This document shows, in pieces, positions 33,163-40,797 of a stretch of DNA of 44,657 nt. Under the pieces are notes generated by a model. That model was not told where the DNA came from, did not search any database, and saw nothing but the letters and a program-made list of their open reading frames with translations. How positions within the stretch are numbered: position 1 is the first letter of the stretch; the number at the start of each line of letters is the position of its first letter. Source of the DNA: Phycisphaerales bacterium. Lineage in GTDB: Bacteria; Planctomycetota; Phycisphaerae; WQYP01. Location: NCBI GenBank assembly GCA_009781185.1, contig WQYP01000013.1, positions 1 to 44,657 on the forward strand, in the 5' to 3' direction. A program made the position numbers and the translations under genes.

Positions 33163-36100
33163 ATGATATTTCAAAACCGCGATGCATCATCGCTTGTCGC
33201 GAGCGCCCATCGCCGGCGGGGAACCATCCTCGTGCTGGTGGTCGCGGTCTTGGCGCTGCTCACGGTCATCGGAACGATTTTCCTGATTGCCGCCCGTTCT
33301 GAAAAAAACGCCGCCAGCGCGACCGCTGCCGCCGTCAACCTGAAATTGTCGCAACGCAGCGCCATGAACAACGTCATCAACATCATCGGCGACGCCGTGT
33401 ATAACGCCGACGGAAAAGTCGGCGGCTATACAACGCCCGGAACCGCCGGTTTGGCCGCCCGTAACTACGACTATCCGGAACACGTCGTGGATATCGCCAA
33501 CGACTTCGGCTTCGCGGCAGGCAGCACGGGCAATCGCGTGAAATCACAACCCTGGCTCTGTGCCAATCTCCACACCCCGTCAACCCTTCCACCAAATTAC
33601 CAAACGGCAGATTACAGCCGCCTCACTGCCACCGTTTTCAACCCCAACTCGGGAACGTTCAACCTGCCCGATGGAACGGGCCAAATGCAGGTCGTTTACG
33701 ATCAAACTACCACAGATCCTACCTCATCTAACGCGGACGATCTCCCAGTGGTCGCACTCTCCGCCAATATTCCCGACGGCTACGCCAATTTGCTCACGTA
33801 TTCCGACGCCAGCGGCATTCGCTATCGCTACGCCATCCGTATCATCGACACCAACCGCATGCTGAATCTCAACGCCGGCTCTACTGAAGACCCCATGATC
33901 ACCCCCACCGACGACCCCGCCGGCTCTTGTCTGAACTCCATTCACCTCACCGGTTTTTCAAACATGCCTTCAACGCACAATGTCTTCTCCAATACCAACA
34001 ACGTGACAGGCGGCGACATACGGACCTCGCTGCACATCACCACCAACAGCACCGGCTTGGGTCGGATCGGCGTCGTTACTACGATCAATCCCAATGGACC
34101 TTTCTCCTCCCAGGACTGGCTGAACGTCATGCTGCGTTACGAAAAGCCGCAAAGTTTTTTGCCCGGAGTCGCGTTCTTTGATCTCAACGATGAACTCGAG
34201 CTGCGTTCGTATGGCCAGTTTGGCACGCCCTACCAGTGCCGACCAGGCTTGAGCGGTTCTACCGCCGCTTACACCTTGTGGCCGGGGACGCTCAGCGTCA
34301 CCAATCCTCCCAATAGTGCCACCATGATAGGCAATTCCCGCCGCCGCAACTACACCACCTACTCGTTCTCCCGCGATCTTCGCCCTTATCCCGATCCCGT
34401 GCTCAATGCCGCCACTCCCAACGCCGATCCCAACAAGGCCATCCCCATTTACACGCTCACCAACCACTACGCATCTAATTGGACCACAGGTTTCTCCACG
34501 TCCGGGACCTTGACGTCTGCACAGAATAATGTCTGGCCGACGTCTCCCGCACGCGTCTCGGCGAATCCCATTCTTCCCTCCGCCGACGCCGACGCCGCCT
34601 TTTACATCGCCATGGCCGCCACGAACATCGCCACCGCCATGGAAAATACCAATACCACCTCCCAAAAAGCTTACACACTGCAGGAAGCCCGTGCCTTCGC
34701 CGCCAATTACGTCACCGCTCGCTTCAGTCTGCTCCAACTCGATGCTGGCACCTCCAATTCGTATTACCTCCCCAATGGCCCTTCGTTTATCGACGACCAG
34801 GGCATCTGCGCTCGCGGCGGCCTCACCCCCGTATGCATCAATTTCGGAGGAACTGCGGCCCCCTACGATCTGAAAAGCAAAAGCCTCCCAACCGACAACG
34901 GCAAAATCTGCCTCGGTTACGCCGCACAGCCCTTCATCAACGAAATTGCCGTCCGCGCTCACAAGAAAACAGACACCACTGTCGACCCGCCGCAGGAGAC
35001 CACCGTCGTGACGGATTGCGCCATTGAGCTTTACAATCCCTATCCGATTCCCCTGAGGCTCACCAACGAGTTCGCCTTACAAGTCAATGACGGTGGCACC
35101 CCGATTCCACTCACCGGCTACATCCCCGCCAACGGCTACTTTGTGCTCTACAAAGACGGCGGCGGCGGCAACAGCTTTACCAAGGTTCCATCAACAGCAA
35201 CCGTGCAGACACAGGCCGACGGCAGTTGGACGTTCCCGCCCGACGTCCTTACCTGTAACGTCCTGCTGTTGAGAAAATACGTCGATCGCAACAACCAGGC
35301 CGCATGGGCGCCCGTCGATTATACGAATTGCCAGTCAGGTGATGGAAAATATATCGTTCCCAGTGCCAGTCTTGGTCTTGCCAGCGACGCTGGCGAACTG
35401 CAAGAAACGACCGACAAGACCTGGAACATTGAACGCCAGAGCGGAGGAGGGTCCCAGTGGGGCGCCTGTGTCAATCAATGTGGGCCTAGAAACTCGGGAA
35501 CCACCACATCAAGCGGCTCACTGGGCGCCGTCAATACCGCCACCGGCAACCTCAGCATTCCCCTCTACGACCGCATGTGCCCCTCGGCCACCCCCATCTC
35601 TTCGACGAATCTCTACTCGCCCTTTATCAACATCGCCGACTTCAACCGCCTCATGCGCATCGGCCATCAATTCACCGCCAATTCGGGCCAGGGCACTTTT
35701 CCCGCCAATAATGTCCTTTCCCTCATCTCCAGTCAACTGATTGACCTCAGCAGCAACACGCCACCCAGCCCTTACGACAAAATCAAAACCGCCAATCGTT
35801 TTGCCAACGAATACATCGAAGCTCAACTTCATTTCGATTTCTACACCACCCCTCAGATCTTCGCCACAAGCCCCCCCGACGACAGCGGCGTAACGGACCC
35901 GGTTGATATACGAGCCATCAAACTCCTCGACCAGCTTACTTTCATCGATCGCGTCTCCGACCCCAGCATCGACGTGGGCGGCGGGGCACTCGACATCAAC
36001 AAAATCCGCCTGCCCGGCCAGATCAACGTCAATACCGCTCCCGGCGATGTCCTACGCTGTCTCCCAGGCCTCCAGGCCATTGGCAATGCCTCTGCCATTA

Positions 36101-36621
36101 ATAATATCGTCGGCAACATCCTCGCTTACCGTTCGCACGCCAATGGCAGCGGCAATCTCAACTACACCACCGGAAAAGATTATTCCGCATCCACCTATGG
36201 CAACGTCCGAGGCATTCATTCCCTGGGCGAATTGTTCATCCCCATCTTGGACGCGATGAATACGGGGGGAGCCGCCACCTTCAGTACCCTCGACGATCGC
36301 GACAAAGTCTGGGCCAGCATCTACAACCTCTGCACCGTCCGTAGCGACACCTTCGTCGTCTACGGCTACCTCGAAGCCATCAAAGCCAACCCACGCTACA
36401 CCGGCACCCACAACAACAGCAACAATTGGTACAATACCACCACAGGCACCACGGACGATCCCAATAACATCACCTGCGCGAACCTCCGTCTTGCTCGTCT
36501 GCGTTGGGTCGCCATCGTCGATCGCTCTTTCTGCAATTATAACACCACCGACAACACTGGCGCCTCCAACTCCCTTTTCCAAACGCCGCGTATCGTCGCC
36601 ATCAAGGATTTACCCCGCTAA
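33163..36621 (+). CDS. Giant GspK-like pseudopilin tip protein
   Basis: A 1152-residue protein. N-terminal ASAHRRRGTILVLVVAVLALLTVIGTIFLIAARSEKNAAS (about residues 15-50, split as one basic leader and one membrane helix) is the GspK/PilX-type start: basic leader, Gly, hydrophobic segment. Near residue 950 GQINVNTAPGDVLRCLPGLQ matches the helix-hairpin-helix-like block of GspK (INVNTA..VL..LPG). GspK caps the pseudopilus tip together with GspI and GspJ; normal length is about 320, so this one has some 700 extra residues, Asn/Thr/Ser-rich, probably extracytoplasmic. The ATG at 33163 has GGAGG five bases upstream. It ends the operon. An antisense open frame on the minus strand is not a gene. Confidence 0.78.
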   Translation: MIFQNRDASSLVASAHRRRGTILVLVVAVLALLTVIGTIFLIAARSEKNAASATAAAVNLKLSQRSAMNNVINIIGDAVYNADGKVGGYTTPGTAGLAARNYDYPEHVVDIANDFGFAAGSTGNRVKSQPWLCANLHTPSTLPPNYQTADYSRLTATVFNPNSGTFNLPDGTGQMQVVYDQTTTDPTSSNADDLPVVALSANIPDGYANLLTYSDASGIRYRYAIRIIDTNRMLNLNAGSTEDPMITPTDDPAGSCLNSIHLTGFSNMPSTHNVFSNTNNVTGGDIRTSLHITTNSTGLGRIGVVTTINPNGPFSSQDWLNVMLRYEKPQSFLPGVAFFDLNDELELRSYGQFGTPYQCRPGLSGSTAAYTLWPGTLSVTNPPNSATMIGNSRRRNYTTYSFSRDLRPYPDPVLNAATPNADPNKAIPIYTLTNHYASNWTTGFSTSGTLTSAQNNVWPTSPARVSANPILPSADADAAFYIAMAATNIATAMENTNTTSQKAYTLQEARAFAANYVTARFSLLQLDAGTSNSYYLPNGPSFIDDQGICARGGLTPVCINFGGTAAPYDLKSKSLPTDNGKICLGYAAQPFINEIAVRAHKKTDTTVDPPQETTVVTDCAIELYNPYPIPLRLTNEFALQVNDGGTPIPLTGYIPANGYFVLYKDGGGGNSFTKVPSTATVQTQADGSWTFPPDVLTCNVLLLRKYVDRNNQAAWAPVDYTNCQSGDGKYIVPSASLGLASDAGELQETTDKTWNIERQSGGGSQWGACVNQCGPRNSGTTTSSGSLGAVNTATGNLSIPLYDRMCPSATPISSTNLYSPFINIADFNRLMRIGHQFTANSGQGTFPANNVLSLISSQLIDLSSNTPPSPYDKIKTANRFANEYIEAQLHFDFYTTPQIFATSPPDDSGVTDPVDIRAIKLLDQLTFIDRVSDPSIDVGGGALDINKIRLPGQINVNTAPGDVLRCLPGLQAIGNASAINNIVGNILAYRSHANGSGNLNYTTGKDYSASTYGNVRGIHSLGELFIPILDAMNTGGAATFSTLDDRDKVWASIYNLCTVRSDTFVVYGYLEAIKANPRYTGTHNNSNNWYNTTTGTTDDPNNITCANLRLARLRWVAIVDRSFCNYNTTDNTGASNSLFQTPRIVAIKDLPR

Positions 36622-36650
36622 GGCACCGGCGTACAGTATCAGCTTACGCC

Positions 36651-36718
36651 GTCAGCCCCCGGCTCTGCTGGGGGTTTAGTAGTCGCGGGGCAAACCCCTG
36701 GCAGAGCCGGGAGCTGAC
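36651..36718. repeat. Inverted repeat, CCCGGCTCTGCTGGGG family, at operon end
   Basis: 27-bp arms GTCAGCCCCCGGCTCTGC.. (36651-36677) and its near reverse complement (36692-36718) follow the GspK-like stop codon by 30 bp. It is the same family as 31692-31778. It may work as terminator, because it makes a long hairpin with GGGGTTT on the way. Confidence 0.75.
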
Positions 36719-36743
36719 GAATATTGGGTGCACATACGTCCTT

Positions 36744-36787
36744 GTCCGCGTAGCTCAGTTGGACAGAGCGGCGGTTTCCTAAACTGG
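36744..36787 (+). pseudogene. 5' half of tRNA-Arg(CCU), truncated in the anticodon arm
   Basis: GTCCGCG (acceptor 5' strand), TA, GCTC-AGTTGGACA-GAGC (D arm), G, GCGGT and loop TTCCTAA with anticodon CCT (36778-36780, Arg). The stem continues ACTGG instead of ACCGC and there is no variable loop, no TTCGAAT T-arm and no CGCGGAC 3' acceptor strand in the following 200 bases. A tyrosine-integrase remnant follows at once, as expected if an element integrated in the anticodon region. The 3' half was not found in the window. It cannot be a functional tRNA as it stands. Confidence 0.75.
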
Positions 36788-36986
36788 TAAGCGCTTATCG
36801 CGGGCTTTATCGAAAATGGTGGGGAAAACACCACAAAACAGCTTATTTGCAGGCACTTGTGCATCATCACTCATCTTCATTTTCGCAACGCCCGACAGCG
36901 CTGAAAATCGCTCTTCGATGCACAAAAAGGCAAAGGGAGTGACAAAGTGATTGCCGCATGAATCCGGGATTTGTTGGGGCGGCGGA

Positions 36987-37319
36987 TCATTGGTAGGGCA
37001 GATCATCCGTGCCAGTCTTGCGGAACTGTTGAGCTTGAGGCACGGGCGTCGGCGGCGTCAAACTGGGAAGGTTGTTCAGGGCGGCACTGGTGTCGTGCAG
37101 GCCGAGGTGGGCGTACCGGCCCAGCGTCAACGTCGGCGTACTGTGCCGGGCCAGCTCTTGCGCGACCTTCACGGATGCACCGGATTGCACCAGTCGGGTA
37201 ATGTATGTGTGGCGTAAGCTGTGGAAGTCTACGATTCGACCGCTGGCATCCGTGGCGGCGAGAAAATCGGACGTCTCGCGTTGTTCGCGAAGCTCGGCGT
37301 TATCGTTTGCCTCGGCCAT
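36987..37319 (-). pseudogene. Truncated tyrosine recombinase/integrase (C-terminal catalytic part)
   Basis: A 110-residue fragment: His33 and Arg36 in DFHSLRHTYIT, His59 in ELARHSTP and nucleophile Tyr69 in LGRYAHL, the last four of the R-H-R-H-Y set. The N-terminal DNA-binding arm and the first catalytic Arg are missing, so this remnant cannot work alone. Its 3' end points to the tRNA-Arg half 200 bp away, which is the usual arrangement of integrases next to their tRNA target. It overlaps the end of the upstream gene by 20 bp, which indicates that a rearrangement joined the two. Confidence 0.8.
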
Positions 37320-38130
37320 CCATCAACTGCTTCAGAGCCTTGTCTCTTTTCTTAGCCTCAATGTCCTCCACCGCCTCCGTCAGAGTCACCGCCCTGGGGT
37401 TCTTCCCCGGTGGTGGCTTACTCTCCGCCAAACGCGCCTTCAAGTAAACACTTTGTGCCGCAGCTTTTTGCAGCGTCCCCCTTGCGTACCCCTGTTCTTC
37501 CAACGCCGCGTATCCCGGCCACTTCCCTCCGTTGTCTTTGACGTTTTTTTCGACTTCCGCGATCACTTCTTCCACAGTCCTCTTCTTTTTTGGCGGCCCC
37601 CCATTTTCCGGCGATACAGGCGTAGGTGGGGTTGGATCGGATGCGTCGGTTATCGGTTGAGCAGCGTTAATGTGATCTTCAATTAACCCCGCCCACAGCC
37701 GAAAAGCATCAATACGTTTTCTGACACCACACCACGGATCGGTCTTCGATAAAGAAGGAGAAGGCTTCGAAAGCACCAACTCAGATGCGGGGAGAATGTA
37801 CTTCCACCAACACGTTTGACATTTATCTCGATCGTTAATGTCGCGGGGGGTATCGCAGGCGTGGACATCTTGAAAGATAAATTTCCATATGCCGTAATCG
37901 CGTGAGGCTCGCAGCGCGTGCCACGCCGCAAGAGGAATCAAATCGTATCCTATTGCCCATGCATGACCCTGCTCCCAGCTTTTTATAACGGCATCGGGAT
38001 CGGCGAGTGCTTTTTCGAGTTCTTTGTCAGTTTTTGGGCGATAAGGCCCTAGTGCCGCGTCAACACTAAAATTTGGGATCACCATTTGCGTCAACCATCG
38101 TTTTTTCCCGTACATCCTCAACATCGCCAT
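37300..38130 (-). CDS. Unknown island protein with Cys-rich motif and repeat-derived N-terminus
   Basis: Not recognised. A 276-residue soluble protein: residues 1-28 (MAMLRMYGKKRWLTQMVIPN..., ending DAALG) are encoded by a MITE-like element, so the original start is uncertain. The central part holds HACDTPRDINDRDKCQTCWWK (about 90-110), three Cys in a possible metal-binding arrangement. The C-terminal half is Pro/Lys-rich and contains VEEVIAEVEKNVKDNGGKWPGY, then a coiled, charged tail. It overlaps the truncated integrase by 20 bp, in the same direction. Could be a fragment fused by rearrangement. Confidence 0.5.
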   Translation of the reverse strand: MAMLRMYGKKRWLTQMVIPNFSVDAALGPYRPKTDKELEKALADPDAVIKSWEQGHAWAIGYDLIPLAAWHALRASRDYGIWKFIFQDVHACDTPRDINDRDKCQTCWWKYILPASELVLSKPSPSLSKTDPWCGVRKRIDAFRLWAGLIEDHINAAQPITDASDPTPPTPVSPENGGPPKKKRTVEEVIAEVEKNVKDNGGKWPGYAALEEQGYARGTLQKAAAQSVYLKARLAESKPPPGKNPRAVTLTEAVEDIEAKKRDKALKQLMDGRGKR

Positions 38131-38159
38131 CCCAAGTTTTAGTGTTGACGCAGCACTAG
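38049..38159. mobile_element. 111-bp MITE-like inverted repeat element
   Basis: 31-bp arms beginning CTAGTGC(C/T)GCGTC (38049-38079 and 38129-38159), identical at 29 of 31 positions as reverse complements, enclose 49 bp with no gene. Each end begins with CTAG, so TA is present at both borders, as expected for Tc1/mariner/IS630-type insertions that duplicate TA. No transposase is present, so it would depend on one elsewhere. It contributes the N-terminus of one gene and the C-terminal residues and stop of the next. Confidence 0.75.
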
Positions 38160-38429
38160 CAGGCTGTTATGTCCTAAAAATTTGCGTAATGTTTCGTCGG
38201 GTATCGCTTCTCGTAATTCGGCGGCATTGGTCGCGCGAGTCAAAGTGTTCTTCATTGTCGCCAGCCATTTTGTTATCAAATCCATCTGCTCTTGCATCTT
38301 GTCAGCCCCACGCCCGAAGATCGCTGCGGTGTACCTGAGGTCTATATTGTTGTCGCTCTGGCTCATCGTGAAAAACGCTTTTTTGCCTGTTAATTGCAAA
38401 GTGCGCAGGCATTCTCGCAATTTCGACAT
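38139..38429 (-). CDS. Small unknown island protein
   Basis: A 96-residue hydrophilic protein (MSKLRECLRTLQLTGKKAFF ... IPDETLRKFLGHNSLLVLRQH). Not recognised. Its last six or so residues and stop codon are encoded by the right arm of the MITE-like element, so the native C-terminus has been replaced. It lies in the AT-richest part of the window, unlike the surrounding genes, in line with an island origin. A helical small protein with an Asp/Lys/Gln-rich middle; function unknown. Confidence 0.4.
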   Translation of the reverse strand: MSKLRECLRTLQLTGKKAFFTMSQSDNNIDLRYTAAIFGRGADKMQEQMDLITKWLATMKNTLTRATNAAELREAIPDETLRKFLGHNSLLVLRQH

Positions 38430-38540
38430 TTTTAATCAAACGTCGTTCTTTATAAAATCGCGCAGGACGCACGGAAACCCCGCTCCACGCTCTCGGCATG
38501 TGTCTGATAGCTAAAACCCCCGCGATCTTATCGAATTTCG

Positions 38541-38598
38541 CCCCCGCGCCCGTCCAGCTCAACCGCGTATGCAGTTGAGGCCGGACGAAGCGCGGGGG
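38541..38598. repeat. Long imperfect hairpin
   Basis: CCCCCGCGC pairs with GCGCGGGGG, CGTCC with GGACG, GC with GC and TCAAC with GTTGA, leaving an eight- to ten-base loop GCGTATGC. The stem is strongly GC-rich and lies between the small island gene and the winged-helix gene. It could be a terminator or a recombination site; no U-tract follows. Confidence 0.5.
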
Positions 38599-38775
38599 TG
38601 GCTGCGTTCAACCCCGCAGCGAGGTTCTGGTTTCGGGGACCAAGACCCCTTCCGTTACGGCTAACGGCTTCGGCCATTGTGTGGGCGGCCATTGCGGGGC
38701 GTGAACCGCACGCTGCCGGTGTTCATGAGCATGGCGGCTACCGCCTCAACACAGAAAAAATCACAATCCGACAGG

Positions 38776-38841
38776 GACATGAGGGGGGGCATTGCCAAAT
38801 GTCACCGGTGACAAATGTCCCCCCTCATGTCACCGGTGACA
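38776..38841. repeat. Interleaved palindromes TGTCACCGGTGACA
   Basis: The 14-bp perfect palindrome TGTCACCGGTGACA is present at 38800-38813 and 38828-38841, 28 bp apart centre to centre. The 15-bp segment around GACATGAGGGGGG (38776-38790) is the near reverse complement of the stretch at 38816-38831. The first palindrome overlaps the likely start codon of the winged-helix gene, so the repeats may be an operator, or merely codons for Met-Ser-Pro-Val-Thr. Confidence 0.6.
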
Positions 38842-39107
38842 TCGCAGAAGGAGAAATAGGACGTGGACAGGGACACAGTGGCGACATTTTCAACGAGCGT
38901 CAGACGTGGTTTATCGACGAATTGAAAGCCGGTCGCTTCCCCCAGCGAACCGATATCGAGGAGAAATTCGGCTGTTCGGACAGGACTGCCAAGCGAGACC
39001 TGATTGCCTTGCGAAATTACGGGACCATCGAGTTCGTCGCTCTTTCGCACCCCGGCCACTACCGCCTCAAAGCAACCCAACTCACGCCGCATCCCGCGCC
39101 AACCTAA
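38799..39107 (+). CDS. Winged-helix (DeoR-like) DNA-binding protein
   Basis: A 102-residue protein from the ATG at 38799 (MSPVTNVPPHVTGD...). The C-terminal 60 residues, RQTWFIDELKAGRFPQRTDI then EEKFGCSDRTAKRDLIALRN, have the winged-helix pattern of DeoR/HTH-11 type regulators (recognition helix SDRTAKRDLIAL). A GTG at 38598 would extend the frame by 67 residues, but that stretch has low complexity and no family resemblance, so I prefer 38799. Mobile-island context; palindromes cover its start. Its target is unknown. Confidence 0.65.
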   Translation: MSPVTNVPPHVTGDIAEGEIGRGQGHSGDIFNERQTWFIDELKAGRFPQRTDIEEKFGCSDRTAKRDLIALRNYGTIEFVALSHPGHYRLKATQLTPHPAPT

Positions 39108-39204
39108 CGGCGGCGGCTTCATACGGCGTCAACGGCCCCATAAATGACTGAACATACGCTTCGGCAAAACCGGCTAATTCAAACGAGCCGCAATCGCCCT
39201 GGGA

Positions 39205-40620
39205 TCAGAACGATTGGGCGGCTTTTGTAAAGGTTTCGCCGCGCTTTTCGTAGTTTGGGAATTGGTCCCAGCTTGCGGAGGCTGGTGAAAGCACCACGGC
39301 GGTTAAAGTCGGAGTTGTCAGGGCAAGGTCTCTCGCTAAGGGCAGGGCAGCTTCGAGGGTACCGACGTAGGTGACGCGGTTTTCGGGCAGTGTGTTTGCT
39401 TGTTTGACGTTGTTGACGATCGCCTGGCCGGTGGCGCCAAGGCCAAGGACGGCGCCGGCTCGCTGGGCTAATAGTTTTTCGAAATGTGATAGGTCGATGT
39501 GCTTGTCGTAGCCGCCGACCAGGAAGATGGCGGTACGCGGGTCGAAGGCGTTGAGGGCGGTGATCGAGGCGTCAGGGGAGGTGGCTTTGGAATCGTTGTA
39601 GAAATGAAGCGCTCGCGGAGGGGACGTTTGCAGGGGTAGGGTGTGGATGAGTTGGAGGCGGTGGGACAGGCCGGGGAAGTGGGTGATGGCGTGGAGAGCG
39701 GCTTGGAGGTCGAGTTGGAGGCCACGGGATTGGAGGGCTTGCAGGACGGCGAGGGCGGCTTGGGCGTTGGATTGGTTGTGGTCGCCGGGGATGAGCAGGG
39801 GAAGTTTTGGGGTGGCTGGGTTGCGGGTGCTGAATGTGAGAGTCTGGCCGCGGGCGAGAGAGGGCCAGCGGGAGATCAGGTCGTGATCGGCATTGAAAAT
39901 GGCGACGTCGGCGGGCTTCTGGAAGCGAAGGATGTTTTGCTTGGCGGCGGAATAGTTGGCGAAAGTGTCGTGGCGGTCGAGATGGTTGGCGAATAAGTTG
40001 GTGATCACGGCGATGTTGGGCGACCAGCAGATGGCGGGAGTGTCTTCGAGCATGAAACTGGAAAGCTCGAGGACGACGAGGTCGTGCGGACGGATGTTGG
40101 GGAGGTCGGGGAGGAGGGATTTGCCGATGTTGCCGCCGAGGTGGGCGTGGGGGAATAGTGAATGGTGAATGGTGAATAGTGAATTGGGAGGCGTGAGGGC
40201 TGCCTTGAGGGATTCGTGGATGAGGGTGGTGGTGGTGGATTTGCCGACGGAGCCGGTGATGCCGATGGTCAGGGCCAGGCAGCGTTCGAGGAAGAGGTTC
40301 ATTTCGGTGGTGAACGGGATGCCGCGAGCGAGGGCTTGCCGGACGATGGGGGATTTTTGTTTGTCGACGGCGGGGTTGATCACGAGCAGGTCGGCGTTGA
40401 GGAAGTCGTCGAGGTGATGGCCGCCGAGCTTGAAGGTAATGTTCCCTCCCCCCTTCCCGTCGAGCTGGCGGAGGGAATCGGTGAGCTTGTCGGCAGGCTC
40501 GGCGTCGGTGACGGTAACGATAGCGCCCTGCTGGGCGAGCCATTTGGTGACGGCGACGCCGCCGCCGAAACGGCCGAGGCCCATGACGAGAACTTTTTTA
40601 CTGGCGAAAAATTCGGGCAT
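39205..40620 (-). CDS. murD: UDP-N-acetylmuramoylalanine--D-glutamate ligase
   Basis: Adds D-glutamate to UDP-MurNAc-L-Ala in the cytoplasm during peptidoglycan synthesis. The 471-residue protein has the N-terminal Rossmann start KVLVMGLGRFGGGVAVTKWL (about 9-28), the ATP loop GITGSVGKSTTTT (about 118-130), NLFANHLDRH (about 209-218) and the C-terminal ligase block LHFYNDSKATSPDAS (about 335-349) with VGGYDKH. The start has GAAGG upstream. Residues about 143-156 (LTPPNSLFTIHHSLFPH) are read from a dispersed TAGTGAATGGTGAAT repeat inserted in frame in a loop just after the P-loop. With dapF this supports a normal peptidoglycan pathway. Confidence 0.93.
   Translation of the reverse strand: MPEFFASKKVLVMGLGRFGGGVAVTKWLAQQGAIVTVTDAEPADKLTDSLRQLDGKGGGNITFKLGGHHLDDFLNADLLVINPAVDKQKSPIVRQALARGIPFTTEMNLFLERCLALTIGITGSVGKSTTTTLIHESLKAALTPPNSLFTIHHSLFPHAHLGGNIGKSLLPDLPNIRPHDLVVLELSSFMLEDTPAICWSPNIAVITNLFANHLDRHDTFANYSAAKQNILRFQKPADVAIFNADHDLISRWPSLARGQTLTFSTRNPATPKLPLLIPGDHNQSNAQAALAVLQALQSRGLQLDLQAALHAITHFPGLSHRLQLIHTLPLQTSPPRALHFYNDSKATSPDASITALNAFDPRTAIFLVGGYDKHIDLSHFEKLLAQRAGAVLGLGATGQAIVNNVKQANTLPENRVTYVGTLEAALPLARDLALTTPTLTAVVLSPASASWDQFPNYEKRGETFTKAAQSF
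40154..40189. repeat. TAGTGAATGGTGAAT repeat inserted in frame in murD
   Basis: The words AATAGTGAATGGTGAATGGT and GAATAGTGAATTG are the same as in the repeat at 18418-18491. Here the minus strand reads through it as NSLFTIHHSLF, about 12 residues not found in ordinary MurD proteins. The frame is preserved. Confidence 0.8.
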
Positions 40621-40649
40621 GATGAACCTTCAATGAACCACGGACAGAC

Positions 40650-40797
40650 ACAGACTCCAATGACGAAATTCGAATGACGAATCAAATCCGAATGACCGAA
40701 TGTTTGAGTGATCAAAACCACCGGAACCTCAACTGTTTCGGTCATTCGAGCATTCGGATTTGATTCGTCTTTCGTCATTCGATTTTCGGATTTTTCA
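40650..40797. repeat. Inverted repeat, family CGAATGACGAATCAAATCCGAATG
   Basis: Left arm about 40668-40706 and right arm about 40740-40796 are imperfect reverse complements made of CGAATGACGAAT words. It fills the space between murD and the YkgJ-type gene. It was not found elsewhere in the window. Confidence 0.8.

Larger units (their letters stand above)
36622..36986. other. Intergenic region: repeat, tRNA half and island edge
   Basis: No protein gene. It holds the inverted repeat at 36651-36718 that probably ends the pseudopilin operon, then the 5' half of a tRNA-Arg (36744-36787), then about 200 bp before the end of the truncated integrase. GGTG..CACC (about 36818-36832) is a small hairpin. 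Confidence 0.6.

Noticed and set aside
36744..36990. Group I intron in tRNA-Arg(CCU), as known in some bacteria
   Set aside because: No 3' exon with T-arm and acceptor strand follows and no P/Q/R/S elements could be seen; the integrase fragment gives a better explanation.
38598..38798. N-terminal extension of the winged-helix gene from a GTG
   Set aside because: Low-complexity Ala/Arg/Pro-rich reading with no ribosome binding site; another frame over it is equally open.
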